From NCBI GenBank assembly GCA_003389215.1, contig QQVP01000110.1, positions 21,694 to 85,693 of the forward strand: a stretch of DNA of 64,000 nucleotides, read 5' to 3'. Position numbers and translations under genes: made by a program. Below the pieces are notes generated by a model. The model searched no databases, was not told the DNA's origin, and saw nothing but the letters and a program-made list of their open reading frames with translations. This DNA comes from Planctomycetota bacterium (GTDB lineage Bacteria > Planctomycetota > Planctomycetia > Pirellulales > UBA7805). Positions within the stretch are counted from its first letter, which is position 1, and each line of letters opens with the position of its first letter. This document shows positions 52,492-60,602 of the stretch, in pieces.

Positions 52492-53766
52492 CTAGTCGGC
52501 CTCGTAGCGCTGGCGGAACTTGCGAATAACGATAACCGAAATAATGTTGAGAAGGAGCGTGACAATCAGCAGTGACAGTCCGAGGCCAAATGCCGAAAGG
52601 GTTTGTGGATTGTCGTATGCCAGGTCTCCCGTCAAGTTGGCGACGATATGCACGGTGACGGTGGTCATTTGTTCGAGGGGATTGGTCGTCAGGTTTGCCG
52701 CCATCCCGGCGGCCATGACGACGATCATCGTCTCGCCGACCGCCCGGGATACCGAAAGCAAGAAGGCGGAGACAATTCCCGGCAGTGCTGCGGGCAGCAC
52801 GACGCCCTTGATCATCTCCGACTTGGTCGATCCCAGCGACATGGCCGCCTGGCGCAGATTCTGCGGAACGGACGTAATCACGTCATCACACAGCGAAGAC
52901 ATGAATGGAATGATCATGACTCCCATGATGACGCCCGGCGCCAGGGCATTTTCGAAGCTCGTTTCCAAGCCGATCTGATCGCCAACGGCGACAATGAACG
53001 GGGCGACCGTGATGGCGGCGAAGAATCCATACACGACGGTGGGAATGCCGGCGAGCAACTCGAGCATCGGCTTGACCGTGCTCCGAACCCGCTTCGAGGC
53101 ATACTCGGCCGTGTAGATGGCGGCACACAGACCCAAAGGAACGGCCACCAGCATCGCCACCGCCGTAATCATCAGGGTGCCGGCAAACAGCGGTATCGAT
53201 CCAAATTCTGCCTCGGTTCCCTGCTCGGCGCCGCGACCCGCCGATTCGAGAAAAGCCCCTCCGGGGGCCCAGGTCGTGCCCGTGAGGAACTCAATCAAGC
53301 TCACGTGCTGGAAGAAACGGATGGCCTCGAAGACGACCGACAGCACGATGCCCAAGGTCGTGAAGATCGAGACCAACGCAGCGCCGAGTAGACCCGCGTA
53401 GATGACACGCTCGCAAAGCGCGCGCGCATTCAGGTCGGCATGAACTAGTCGCAGGGCCGGCCAAAGAATGAGTGCCGGGATCGCAAGGCACGCCGCCAAT
53501 TGCAGAAGGTTCGGCACTTCAATCACGCCAAACATTTCGAGAGCTGCCGTCGCGACACTCACGAGGACGACCGGCAGGAACATGAGGACCACGGTGTGCC
53601 AGCCGTAGTAATCGGGCGTGGCTCGCAGCCGATGGCCCTGTTGGACCAGCGCCAACGTCTTGCGATGACTCAACTGGTAGGCCACGCCCCCCAACAGCGC
53701 TGCGAGAAGCGCCGTCGCTACCCACAAGAAGATGGGGGTCTGGTTCAGGTCCAAGCCGTCGAGCAT
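52492..53766 (-). CDS. pstC: Phosphate ABC transporter permease, long form
   Basis: 424 residues from ATG 53766; the frame upstream to 53889 is not coding-like. About nine hydrophobic segments: an extra N-terminal pair (WVATALLAALLGGVAYQL; VVLMFLPVVLVSVATAALEM; LQLAACLAIPALILWPAL) before the usual permease of six helices, with the coupling loop SSLCDDVITSVPQNLRQAAM, SLGSTKSEMIKGVVLPAALP. The longer PstC fits the long PstA next to it. Follows pstS, with a terminator/attenuator hairpin in between. Confidence 0.93.
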   Translation of the reverse strand: MLDGLDLNQTPIFLWVATALLAALLGGVAYQLSHRKTLALVQQGHRLRATPDYYGWHTVVLMFLPVVLVSVATAALEMFGVIEVPNLLQLAACLAIPALILWPALRLVHADLNARALCERVIYAGLLGAALVSIFTTLGIVLSVVFEAIRFFQHVSLIEFLTGTTWAPGGAFLESAGRGAEQGTEAEFGSIPLFAGTLMITAVAMLVAVPLGLCAAIYTAEYASKRVRSTVKPMLELLAGIPTVVYGFFAAITVAPFIVAVGDQIGLETSFENALAPGVIMGVMIIPFMSSLCDDVITSVPQNLRQAAMSLGSTKSEMIKGVVLPAALPGIVSAFLLSVSRAVGETMIVVMAAGMAANLTTNPLEQMTTVTVHIVANLTGDLAYDNPQTLSAFGLGLSLLIVTLLLNIISVIVIRKFRQRYEAD

Positions 53767-53833
53767 GAGTCGGGTCGATGAGGAAACTGGCCCGGCGGAT
53801 AACGCCGCTCGCGGCCAGAAGGTTGTCCGTGGC

Positions 53834-53865
53834 AAAAAGCGCGGGCCAGCCGAACCAGGCCCGCG
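53834..53865 (-). terminator. Attenuator-like terminator between pstS and pstC
   Basis: Minus strand: CGCGGGCC, 10-base loop, GGCCCGCG, then CTTTTTG (T-run 53834-53838). It lies 36 bases after the pstS stop. A leaky terminator here would give more PstS than channel proteins, as usual in pst operons. Confidence 0.6.
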
Positions 53866-53901
53866 GGCCCGTGCCTTCGGCCTGTCCAAGCGCCTCGTTG
53901 G

Positions 53902-55005
53902 CTACTTGCCGGCCGTCGAGTTCTCCTGCGCATACTCTTCAAGCGTGCTCAACTCGCCATCCTCAACCGTCAGCGTCACGAGATTCAACACACGCTGACG
54001 CGACGCCTCGCGCAGATGATCTGGCAGCGGAACCAGACCGATCCGCGTGAGATAGCCGTTCTTGCCAATCATCTTGTCATCCATGAAGAGCTGCACGTAC
54101 TCGTACAGACCAGGCACGGTCCGCAGATGATCGTGCTTGATGTAGAAGAACAGGCTCCGTGACAGCGGATACTCGCCCGAGGAGATCGTCTCCATGTTGG
54201 CTTCCACGTCGTCGACCTTGACGCCTTGAATCTTGTCGCGGTTCTCCTCCAGAAAGCTGAAACCAAACACGCCAAAGGCGTTCCTGTCCTGGGTCAGCTT
54301 CTGGACGATCAGATTGTCGTTCTCACCCGAGTCGACCCAAACGCCGTCCTGGCGCACCCTGGAATATTTCTTGCCGTAGGCCTCGATCTCCGCGGTCACG
54401 GCTTCCATGCAGAGTTCCTTGAAGGCGTCACGCGTGCCCGACGTCGTCGGGGGGCCGTAGATCTTGATGACGCGGTGCGGAAGATCGCTGCTGATCTCGT
54501 CCCAGAACGTGTAGGGGTTGGCGACCAACTTGCCGCTCCCCTCGGGATCGGGAACTTCCGCCGCGACCGCCAGCGTGATCTGCTGCAGAGTTACGGAAAT
54601 CTGTTCGTTCTTGGCGTTCTGCGCAAAGGCAATGCCGTCGTAACCGATCACCGCTTCGGTGATCTTCGCGACGCCATTCTCCGTCGCCCGTTCGAACTCG
54701 CTCACCTTCATCCTTCGAGACGAATTCGTGATGTCGGGCGTATCGGAGCCGACGCCAGCGCCGAACAACTTGTGTCCGCCACCGCTGCCGGTCGATTCGA
54801 CGACCGGTGTCTGAAACCGCGTCGTCTTGCCGAACTCTTCCGCCACGGCGCTCGAGAAGGGGTACACGGTGCTCGAGCCGACGATCCGAATCTGCTCGCG
54901 ATCGGCGGCATACGAGCTGTTGTTGCTGGTCGCGAATGCGGCGGACAACAACGTTCCTGCGAGGGCGAGGAGCGAAAAGGCTCGAACTCCGACAACGCTT
55001 GGCAT
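53902..55005 (-). CDS. pstS: Periplasmic phosphate-binding protein
   Basis: 367 residues, exported; signal peptide VRAFSLLALAGTLLSAAFA. Binds phosphate and hands it to PstC/PstA. Typical signatures: IRIVGSSTVYPFSSAVAEEF (40-59), STGSGGGHKLF, DITNSSRRMKVSE (phosphate loop) and PPTTSGTRDAFKE at about 195 (SGT-R phosphate contacts). Good ribosome-binding site GAGGAGA nine bases before ATG 55005. First gene of pstS-pstC-pstA-pstB. A three-repeat Pho box lies 119-146 bases upstream. Confidence 0.97.
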   Translation of the reverse strand: MPSVVGVRAFSLLALAGTLLSAAFATSNNSSYAADREQIRIVGSSTVYPFSSAVAEEFGKTTRFQTPVVESTGSGGGHKLFGAGVGSDTPDITNSSRRMKVSEFERATENGVAKITEAVIGYDGIAFAQNAKNEQISVTLQQITLAVAAEVPDPEGSGKLVANPYTFWDEISSDLPHRVIKIYGPPTTSGTRDAFKELCMEAVTAEIEAYGKKYSRVRQDGVWVDSGENDNLIVQKLTQDRNAFGVFGFSFLEENRDKIQGVKVDDVEANMETISSGEYPLSRSLFFYIKHDHLRTVPGLYEYVQLFMDDKMIGKNGYLTRIGLVPLPDHLREASRQRVLNLVTLTVEDGELSTLEEYAQENSTAGK

Positions 55006-55123
55006 AGGTGATTTCTCCTCGTCGGGGGCTTCCGATTAGTTCCATGAATTCGCCGTAGGAAACCCGGAACCTCAGGATACCGCAAGCGAGGTTCTTGCGA
55101 ACGACACCACAGCGAAAGTTTTT

Positions 55124-55151
55124 GGTTAAGAATGCGTTAAGACGCGGTTAA
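55124..55151 (-). promoter_or_regulatory. Pho box: three TTAAC repeats at 11-bp spacing
   Basis: On the minus strand TTAACC (55146-55151), TTAACG (55135-55140) and TTAACC (55124-55129), each 11 bp apart: six bases, five spacer, six bases. This layout is that of the Bacillus PhoP box (TTAACA repeats with 5-base spacers) and of PhoB half-sites. It lies 119 bases before pstS and about 480 from the porin. Confidence 0.8.
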
Positions 55152-55163
55152 TCTCAGGCTTAG

Positions 55164-55346
55164 TGGGGGCGGGGGTACCCGGAAATCCAGCGATTGCCCG
55201 TTTTGGACTGGCAGGAAGTCGGTCTCTGGGCGACCCGGCTCGGCGGGTCAAACAAGGTAACTTTTCGGGAAGTGCCGTATACCGAGATCCGCATCCCCTT
55301 TGAAACGGTCATCTCATGCGGGCTGGAGCAATCTTGCGTGCCGTAG
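55164..55346 (+). pseudogene. Possible coding remnant
   Basis: 61 open codons without a start codon: YPEIQRLPVLDWQEVGLWAT, RLGGSNKVTFREVPYTEIRI, PFETVISCGLEQSCVP, stop. The composition is more protein-like than the neighbouring frames. It could be the tail of a lost gene. Low certainty. Confidence 0.3.
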
Positions 55347-55631
55347 GGGACGCGGCAAGTTTGACGCGTCGGTCCGCCCTCCTGGATGCACGGCCTGTTC
55401 GTTATGTGCTGGTCGCCGGGGTCGCTAGCACGTCGCTTGCAGCGTTGGCAGCGGGTTTCGCGGGACACAACCCCCACAAGCGTGCCGACTAATACAACCG
55501 TACCTGCCGGCTCATGTGGGTGCCGCCGTATCGATTCCTTGAGCGACGCAGCTCCCGGGAACGCGTTCTACTTGTGTTCTCTGAGCAGGTTCACCGCACA
55601 CCGAGCTTTGGAGTGGGTGCCCGGAGAAAAA

Positions 55632-57236
55632 ATGCCACCGATCAGAACCGTCCTGCTGTTGGTTGCTTTCGCCCTTTTGCTACCCCAGGTAACGCGCGCT
55701 CAAACGCATTACCAGCCCTACTCGATCGCCGACGATCCGGCGTTTCAGTCTCTCCTGCGCCGCCTCGACGCGCAGGACGCCGAGATCCGCAGGCTGCGTG
55801 CGGTACAGCATCCGGCGTATGGCCAGGGGCCAGCCTACGGCCAGAGTCCCGCATACGGGCAGCCTCCCGCTTACGGCCAGCATCCGGCCTACCTGCAGAA
55901 TGCGGCCGTACCCGTAGGAAGCCGCTACGCCGACTTCGGCGCCTACATCCCGCAAGTCGAGGAGAACAGCGCGCTCATCGCCGACCTGGAAAAGGCGATG
56001 AAGAACAAGGCCTCTGCCGGACACAAAGAGGCCACGATGAAGGTGGTTGGCCGCGTCCACGCAGATGCGTGGGGGTTTCCGGAAAACGATTCCGACATTG
56101 ACCTGCTGGAAGGCGGACCAGGCGGACCGCAGTCCCGGCTCCTCTTCCGTCGCTTGCGGTTCGGGGTGCGGGGCGATCTACCCGGCAACATGCAGTATCG
56201 CATCGAAATGGAATTTGCTGGCGGTGAAGACAGTGAATTTCGGGACGCCTGGATCGGCTGGAATGACTTGCCTTACGTCCAGACGTTGTTGATCGGCAAT
56301 CAGAAGCGGCCTTACGGCTTGGATCACCTGAACAGTAGCCGCTACAACGTCTTTCTCGAGCGACCCTTTGTCATCGAGGGATTCAATCAAGATGCCCGTC
56401 GCCTCGGCGTCGCCTCGTACAACGTCTCGGACAATGAGCGTTGGACTTGGCGTTACGGCATTTACAATCAGCGCCTCGTCCAGGATGAAGGCGACTACCT
56501 CAGCGACAACTGGCAGCCCGAGCTCGCAGGTCGCCTGGCCAACACCTTCTGGTGGGACGAGTGCTCCGACGGCCGGGGATACGGCCACTGGGCGATCTCG
56601 GGGACGGCCGCTTTTCCCGGCGGACCGGATAGCGACAACGACCCCACCGGTCCGGATAAGAGTGAGGCCCAGTTCCGAACCCGACCGGAGGCCCGCTCGT
56701 CGACCCGCTGGCTGGATACCGGGATCATCGATGGGGTAAACAACTACACGCTTCTCGGGGCGGAGGGCGTGCTGAATTTCGGCCCGCTCCAGATCGTGGG
56801 CGAGTACCAGCACGTGTGGGTCAACCGGGTTACGGGCGTCGGTGACGACCTCGGTTTCTACGGTGGCTATATCTATGCTTCGTACTTCCTGACCGGCGAG
56901 CACATGCCTTGGAATCGCAAACGGGGCGTCCTCGGCCGGGTGAAACCGTTCGAGAATTACTTTGCCGTGCGAACGTGTGACGGTGCCGTCGAGCGGGGTA
57001 TCGGTGCCTGGCAGATCGCCGCGCGCTATTCCTACGCCGACTTCCACGACGCGGATGTCTTGGGCGGCGTTGGCGAGAGCTTCACATTCGGGCTGAACTG
57101 GTACTGGACCCCCTATGCCCGGATGCAGTTCAACTACATCCATGGAGAGATCGAGAACAACGGCGTGACCCAAGACCCGCTCGTCCTCTCGGGCAACTAC
57201 GACATTCTCGGCGCTCGCTTCATGGTCGACTTTTAG
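55632..57236 (+). CDS. Phosphate-selective porin OprO/OprP family
   Basis: Outer-membrane beta-barrel for phosphate or polyphosphate. 534 residues from ATG 55632, with GGAG five bases upstream; the frame to 55386 is not used. Signal peptide MPPIRTVLLLVAFALLLPQV-TRA. A PAYGQ repeat region (60-89) precedes the barrel, which starts KVVGRVHADAWGFPENDSDI and shows LLFRRLRFGVRGDLPGNMQY, NQKRPYGLDHLNSSRYNVFL and a terminal FMVDF ending in Phe, as expected for an outer-membrane protein. Divergent from pstS with the Pho box between them, which fits phosphate-starvation control. Confidence 0.9.
   Translation: MPPIRTVLLLVAFALLLPQVTRAQTHYQPYSIADDPAFQSLLRRLDAQDAEIRRLRAVQHPAYGQGPAYGQSPAYGQPPAYGQHPAYLQNAAVPVGSRYADFGAYIPQVEENSALIADLEKAMKNKASAGHKEATMKVVGRVHADAWGFPENDSDIDLLEGGPGGPQSRLLFRRLRFGVRGDLPGNMQYRIEMEFAGGEDSEFRDAWIGWNDLPYVQTLLIGNQKRPYGLDHLNSSRYNVFLERPFVIEGFNQDARRLGVASYNVSDNERWTWRYGIYNQRLVQDEGDYLSDNWQPELAGRLANTFWWDECSDGRGYGHWAISGTAAFPGGPDSDNDPTGPDKSEAQFRTRPEARSSTRWLDTGIIDGVNNYTLLGAEGVLNFGPLQIVGEYQHVWVNRVTGVGDDLGFYGGYIYASYFLTGEHMPWNRKRGVLGRVKPFENYFAVRTCDGAVERGIGAWQIAARYSYADFHDADVLGGVGESFTFGLNWYWTPYARMQFNYIHGEIENNGVTQDPLVLSGNYDILGARFMVDF
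55809..55898 (+). repeat. 5 x 18-bp repeat inside the porin gene
   Basis: Five in-frame units encoding xPAYGQ (the last is HPAYLQ), giving a flexible Pro/Tyr/Gln stretch between the signal/coiled-coil part and the barrel. Third bases vary, so it is old rather than freshly expanded. Confidence 0.9.
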
Positions 57237-57331
57237 CTCGACTGGGGTGAGAACCGTTTCATTCACAGCGTTGGCCTCGCGGCCTTTCCGACGATCTGTG
57301 CCGGGACGCGAACATCGCAAACGAGGAGATC

Positions 57332-57814
57332 ATGAAAACGATCGCTTACAAGCTTGCCGTTGCCGTCTTGTTGCTGCCCGCAGCCATTGCGATTGCCGGC
57401 GAGTGTTACGACTGTCCGGACTGTGGCGCGAAGATCTGCCGACCCGTCGAGGTCGAAAAAGAAGAGAAGAAGCACGGCTACGAGGTCGAGCATAAGGAAA
57501 TCTGCGTGCCCAGCTTTTGCTGGCCCTGGCAGAAGTGCTGCAAGCCGAAGTGCGGCAAGGTGAAGACCGTCAAGGTGCTCAAGAAGGTGGAGTACAAGTG
57601 CAAGGTCTGCGGCTGCAAGTGGGAGCTGCAAAAGGTCGATTGTGGTTGCAACTGTGACAATCATGGGCAGGAAGGCGCGCATCGCCAGGAAGGCGCAGGT
57701 CACCAGGCCAGCCAGCGCCGTGCTCCGCCCACCCCACCGGCAAACGCTCGCTCGTCGTCCGACGAACGAACCGGTAGCACGCCGCCGAACTGGAATCCCT
57801 TCACCTGGCGCTAA
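57332..57814 (+). CDS. Secreted cysteine-rich planctomycete-type protein
   Basis: 160 residues. Signal peptide MKTIAYKLAVAVLLLPAAIA-IAG, then 15 or more cysteines, starting with CYDCPDCGAKICRPVEVEKE (two CxxC pairs), CVPSFCWPWQKCCKPKCGKV and KCKVCGCKWELQKVDCGCNC. The C-terminus (QEGAHRQEGAGHQASQRRAP) is His/Gln-rich and disordered. A PWQKCC core with Lys-rich context occurs in several secreted planctomycete proteins I remember. It could bind metal or be disulphide-linked in the cell wall. It follows the porin by 95 bases. Confidence 0.75.
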   Translation: MKTIAYKLAVAVLLLPAAIAIAGECYDCPDCGAKICRPVEVEKEEKKHGYEVEHKEICVPSFCWPWQKCCKPKCGKVKTVKVLKKVEYKCKVCGCKWELQKVDCGCNCDNHGQEGAHRQEGAGHQASQRRAPPTPPANARSSSDERTGSTPPNWNPFTWR

Positions 57815-58132
57815 CGAGCAAGCCTCGCGACCTCGATGACCCGACGATCCAGGGCCTCGCCCTGCCGGCGCGGAGTCTCGCGGAGACCGGTCGCCGTGTC
57901 GCCGGTAATGGGGGCGGCACCGCTTGCCGTCAAGGTGCGCTCCGGTGGACGCTGCCGTTGCGACTTTGAATGCCTGGCCGTCCGCCTGGGAATCGCGCAT
58001 CGGTCGGCCTCCGCCGGGCACCTGCTCGCTCAGCTCCACAATCACTTTCCTGGCGAGTCGATCCGGGCATGCTCGTCCGGGTATGCTAGTCGGTAGGCGG
58101 GCTGCTCTTTGCCTTCGTGGATGCGCCTTCAC
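57815..58132. other. Intergenic before the symporter fusion
   Basis: 318 bases, no feature supported beyond the gene's own start region. Confidence 0.4.
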
Positions 58133-60373
58133 ATGAAACCCGAAAGCAAGACCGGCTGGGGTCGCATTCCAAGGCAGACGAACTTTACCTTCTGGCTCGC
58201 ACTGGGGCTGATTCTCGGAGTCGGTTGGGGGCTCTTCTTCGGCGAGTACGGCGCCTGGATCCAGTGGATCGGGAACGCCTTCGTCCGACTCTTGCAGATG
58301 ACCGTGCTGCCCTATGTGGTGCTGTCGCTCACCTGCAACATCGGACGCCTCTCGATGACCCAGGGCGGGAGGATCGCGAGGGTGAGCGCTGCCGTGATGG
58401 CCGTGCTCTGGGCAATCGGACTGGCGACGCTGGTGCTGCAATTCTCCTTTCCGGCCTGGGATGGCGGATCGTTCTTCACGTCCGCGCAGGTTCAGAATCC
58501 GGTGAGCCAGGATTGGCTGGATGTGTTCATCCCGGCCAATCCGTTTTGGTCGCTGTCGAACAATTTCGTGCCCGCCGTCGTGGTGTTTTCGATCGGTCTG
58601 GGCGTGGCCCTCATTCCTGTGCCGAACAAGGAGGTCCTGTTCGAGAAACTCGACATCCTGACCGAAGGCCTGAGTCGACTGAACAAGTTCGTGGTTCGCC
58701 TCTCGCCGATCGGCATCTTTGCGATTGTCGGATCGGTGGCCGCCACGCTCTCCTGGGAAGACTTTCGCCTGCTGCAGGGGTATCTGCTCGTCTACGGAGC
58801 GGCAGCGGTGTTGGTAAGCTACTGGGTGTTGCCGGCCTTAATTGCCAGTGTGACGCCGTTCACGTATCGGCAGGTTTTGAGCGCATCGCGAGACGCGATG
58901 ATCACAGGGTTCATCGTGGGCAACACGTTCGTGGTGCTGCCGATGGTGATCGAGGCCGTCAAGAAGCTGATGTCGCAACAACAGTCAGACGCTCGTGGAG
59001 CTCCGCAGGTGTCGGAGTACACGGTCGAGTTGGCCTATCCCTTCCCCGACATTGGTCGGATCGTGTGTCTGCTGTTCATACCGTTCGCCGCTTGGTTCTA
59101 CGGCATCGAGATTGATCGAGCGACGATCCCCCAGTTGCTCGGAACCGGATTTCTCGGCGCGTTCGTGAAGCCGGTGGTAACCATTCCGGCCCTGCTGGAC
59201 ATCGCTCATATTCCGGCCGACATCTTCAACTTGTTCATTGCGGTCGGGGTGATCGCGAGTCGGCTGGGCGATTTGATGAAGGTCGCACATCTCTTCGCCT
59301 TCTCCATTGTCGCGTCGAGCATCCTCGGGGGTTTCTTCCGTATCGACGTGACCAAATTGGCAATTACGGTCGTCGTCACAATCGCCATGTTCGTCGCCGC
59401 GACCTTCGGCATCCGCGCTTACCTCGAATATTCGTTTCAGGGTGACTACACGCGCGATCGTCTCATCGTGTCGCGGCCCCTGCTGGGGAAGCCTGTCGAG
59501 TCCGTGCTGCTGGAGCAGTCGGGCCCCAATCCGGTGCCCATGGAGGAAGGGGAGGACCGACTTGATCGCATTCGACGTCGAGGTGTCATCCGCATCGGAA
59601 TCGACAAGCACAAGCTGCCGTTCTCGTTCCTTGACAAAAACGGCCAGCTGGTCGGATTCGACATCGACATGGCACACGACCTGGCCCTCGATTTGGGGGT
59701 CCGAATCGAGTTCGTCCCCCTCACTTCGGACATTATTGCGCCACTTCGTGCGGACCACTTTGACATTGCGATGTCGGGGCTCCACCCGACACTGGATCGC
59801 GCTATCGAGCTTCCCAAGATGGAATCCTATATGGAGGTGACGCGGGCTTTTGTCGTGAGCGATTACCGACGCCATCAATTCCGGAGTCTGCGAAGGCTCT
59901 CTCAAACGCTCCCGGAGGACGGAGTGCTCAAGGTCGCCGTCGTGGCGGGGACGTTGCAGGGGGAACTCGTCGGTTCGAGTCGAGGGCTGGGAACCGGAAT
60001 CGCCGCCATCGAGGCCAGCGGACTCAAGGACCATCTGGAAATCGTCGAATTGGAGAGCAAAGCCGAGTTCTTCAATAGCGAGGCCCCCGTCGCGGACGTG
60101 CTCGCTTCGAGTCTCGAAGAAGGGTCCGCGTGGACGAGCAAATACCCGGCCTACTCCGTGGTCCGCCCCGAAGAGGTCGACGCGCGAACTCCGCTCTATT
60201 ACTTCGTTGCCGAGCAATCCCGTTTCGAGCGACTGGTGAACAGCTGGCTTGAAATGAACCGCGTGAATGGGACGCGCGAACAGCTCTACGATTACTGGAT
60301 TCTGGGAAAGGACTTGCAGTCCCCCGAGCCCCGCTGGAGCATCCTTCGCAACGTGCTGGGTTGGGTGAAGTGA
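58133..60373 (+). CDS. Dicarboxylate/amino-acid:cation symporter fused to a family 3 solute-binding protein
   Basis: 746 residues from ATG 58133; TTG 58109 and ATG 58121 are in frame. Residues about 15-440 are a DAACS (GltP-like) transporter: FWLALGLILGVGWGLFFGEY, FVRLLQMTVLPYVVLSLTCN, SPIGIFAIVGSVAATL, NTFVVLPMVIEAVKKL. Residues about 470-740 are an SBP_bac_3 domain: RIRRRGVIRIGIDKHKLPFS, LVGFDIDMAHDLALDLGVRI, FDIAMSGLHPTLDRAI, VAVVAGTLQGELVG. The binding domain follows the last helix (about 435) and would sit in the periplasm, delivering an amino acid or dicarboxylate to the symporter. Such fusions are rare, so the reading is notable. Confidence 0.88.
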   Translation: MKPESKTGWGRIPRQTNFTFWLALGLILGVGWGLFFGEYGAWIQWIGNAFVRLLQMTVLPYVVLSLTCNIGRLSMTQGGRIARVSAAVMAVLWAIGLATLVLQFSFPAWDGGSFFTSAQVQNPVSQDWLDVFIPANPFWSLSNNFVPAVVVFSIGLGVALIPVPNKEVLFEKLDILTEGLSRLNKFVVRLSPIGIFAIVGSVAATLSWEDFRLLQGYLLVYGAAAVLVSYWVLPALIASVTPFTYRQVLSASRDAMITGFIVGNTFVVLPMVIEAVKKLMSQQQSDARGAPQVSEYTVELAYPFPDIGRIVCLLFIPFAAWFYGIEIDRATIPQLLGTGFLGAFVKPVVTIPALLDIAHIPADIFNLFIAVGVIASRLGDLMKVAHLFAFSIVASSILGGFFRIDVTKLAITVVVTIAMFVAATFGIRAYLEYSFQGDYTRDRLIVSRPLLGKPVESVLLEQSGPNPVPMEEGEDRLDRIRRRGVIRIGIDKHKLPFSFLDKNGQLVGFDIDMAHDLALDLGVRIEFVPLTSDIIAPLRADHFDIAMSGLHPTLDRAIELPKMESYMEVTRAFVVSDYRRHQFRSLRRLSQTLPEDGVLKVAVVAGTLQGELVGSSRGLGTGIAAIEASGLKDHLEIVELESKAEFFNSEAPVADVLASSLEEGSAWTSKYPAYSVVRPEEVDARTPLYYFVAEQSRFERLVNSWLEMNRVNGTREQLYDYWILGKDLQSPEPRWSILRNVLGWVK

Positions 60374-60602
60374 ACGTCGAACGAGGTCGTCCCATCCGGC
60401 GCCGTTGGCCAAGCCGGCCGCAGCGCTGCCCGCAGGATGCCAGGATCTTCTGGGGGGTCTGGGAGGCAGACAGAGCGCTTTCTACCTGTCGGATCGACCG
60501 CGTTGATCAGGCTATTGCCGACGCAGCGGTAGAGATTCGAGTCCGCCGCCGCGTAGCCAATCGGATCGCGCTGCTCACACTCAGGTTACCCCACCACGCG
60601 CG

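Larger units (their letters stand above)
55006..55631. other. Divergent pstS/porin intergenic region
   Basis: 626 bases. Holds the Pho box (55124-55151), a coding remnant (55164-55346) and the porin's upstream region. No other gene seen. Confidence 0.6.
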
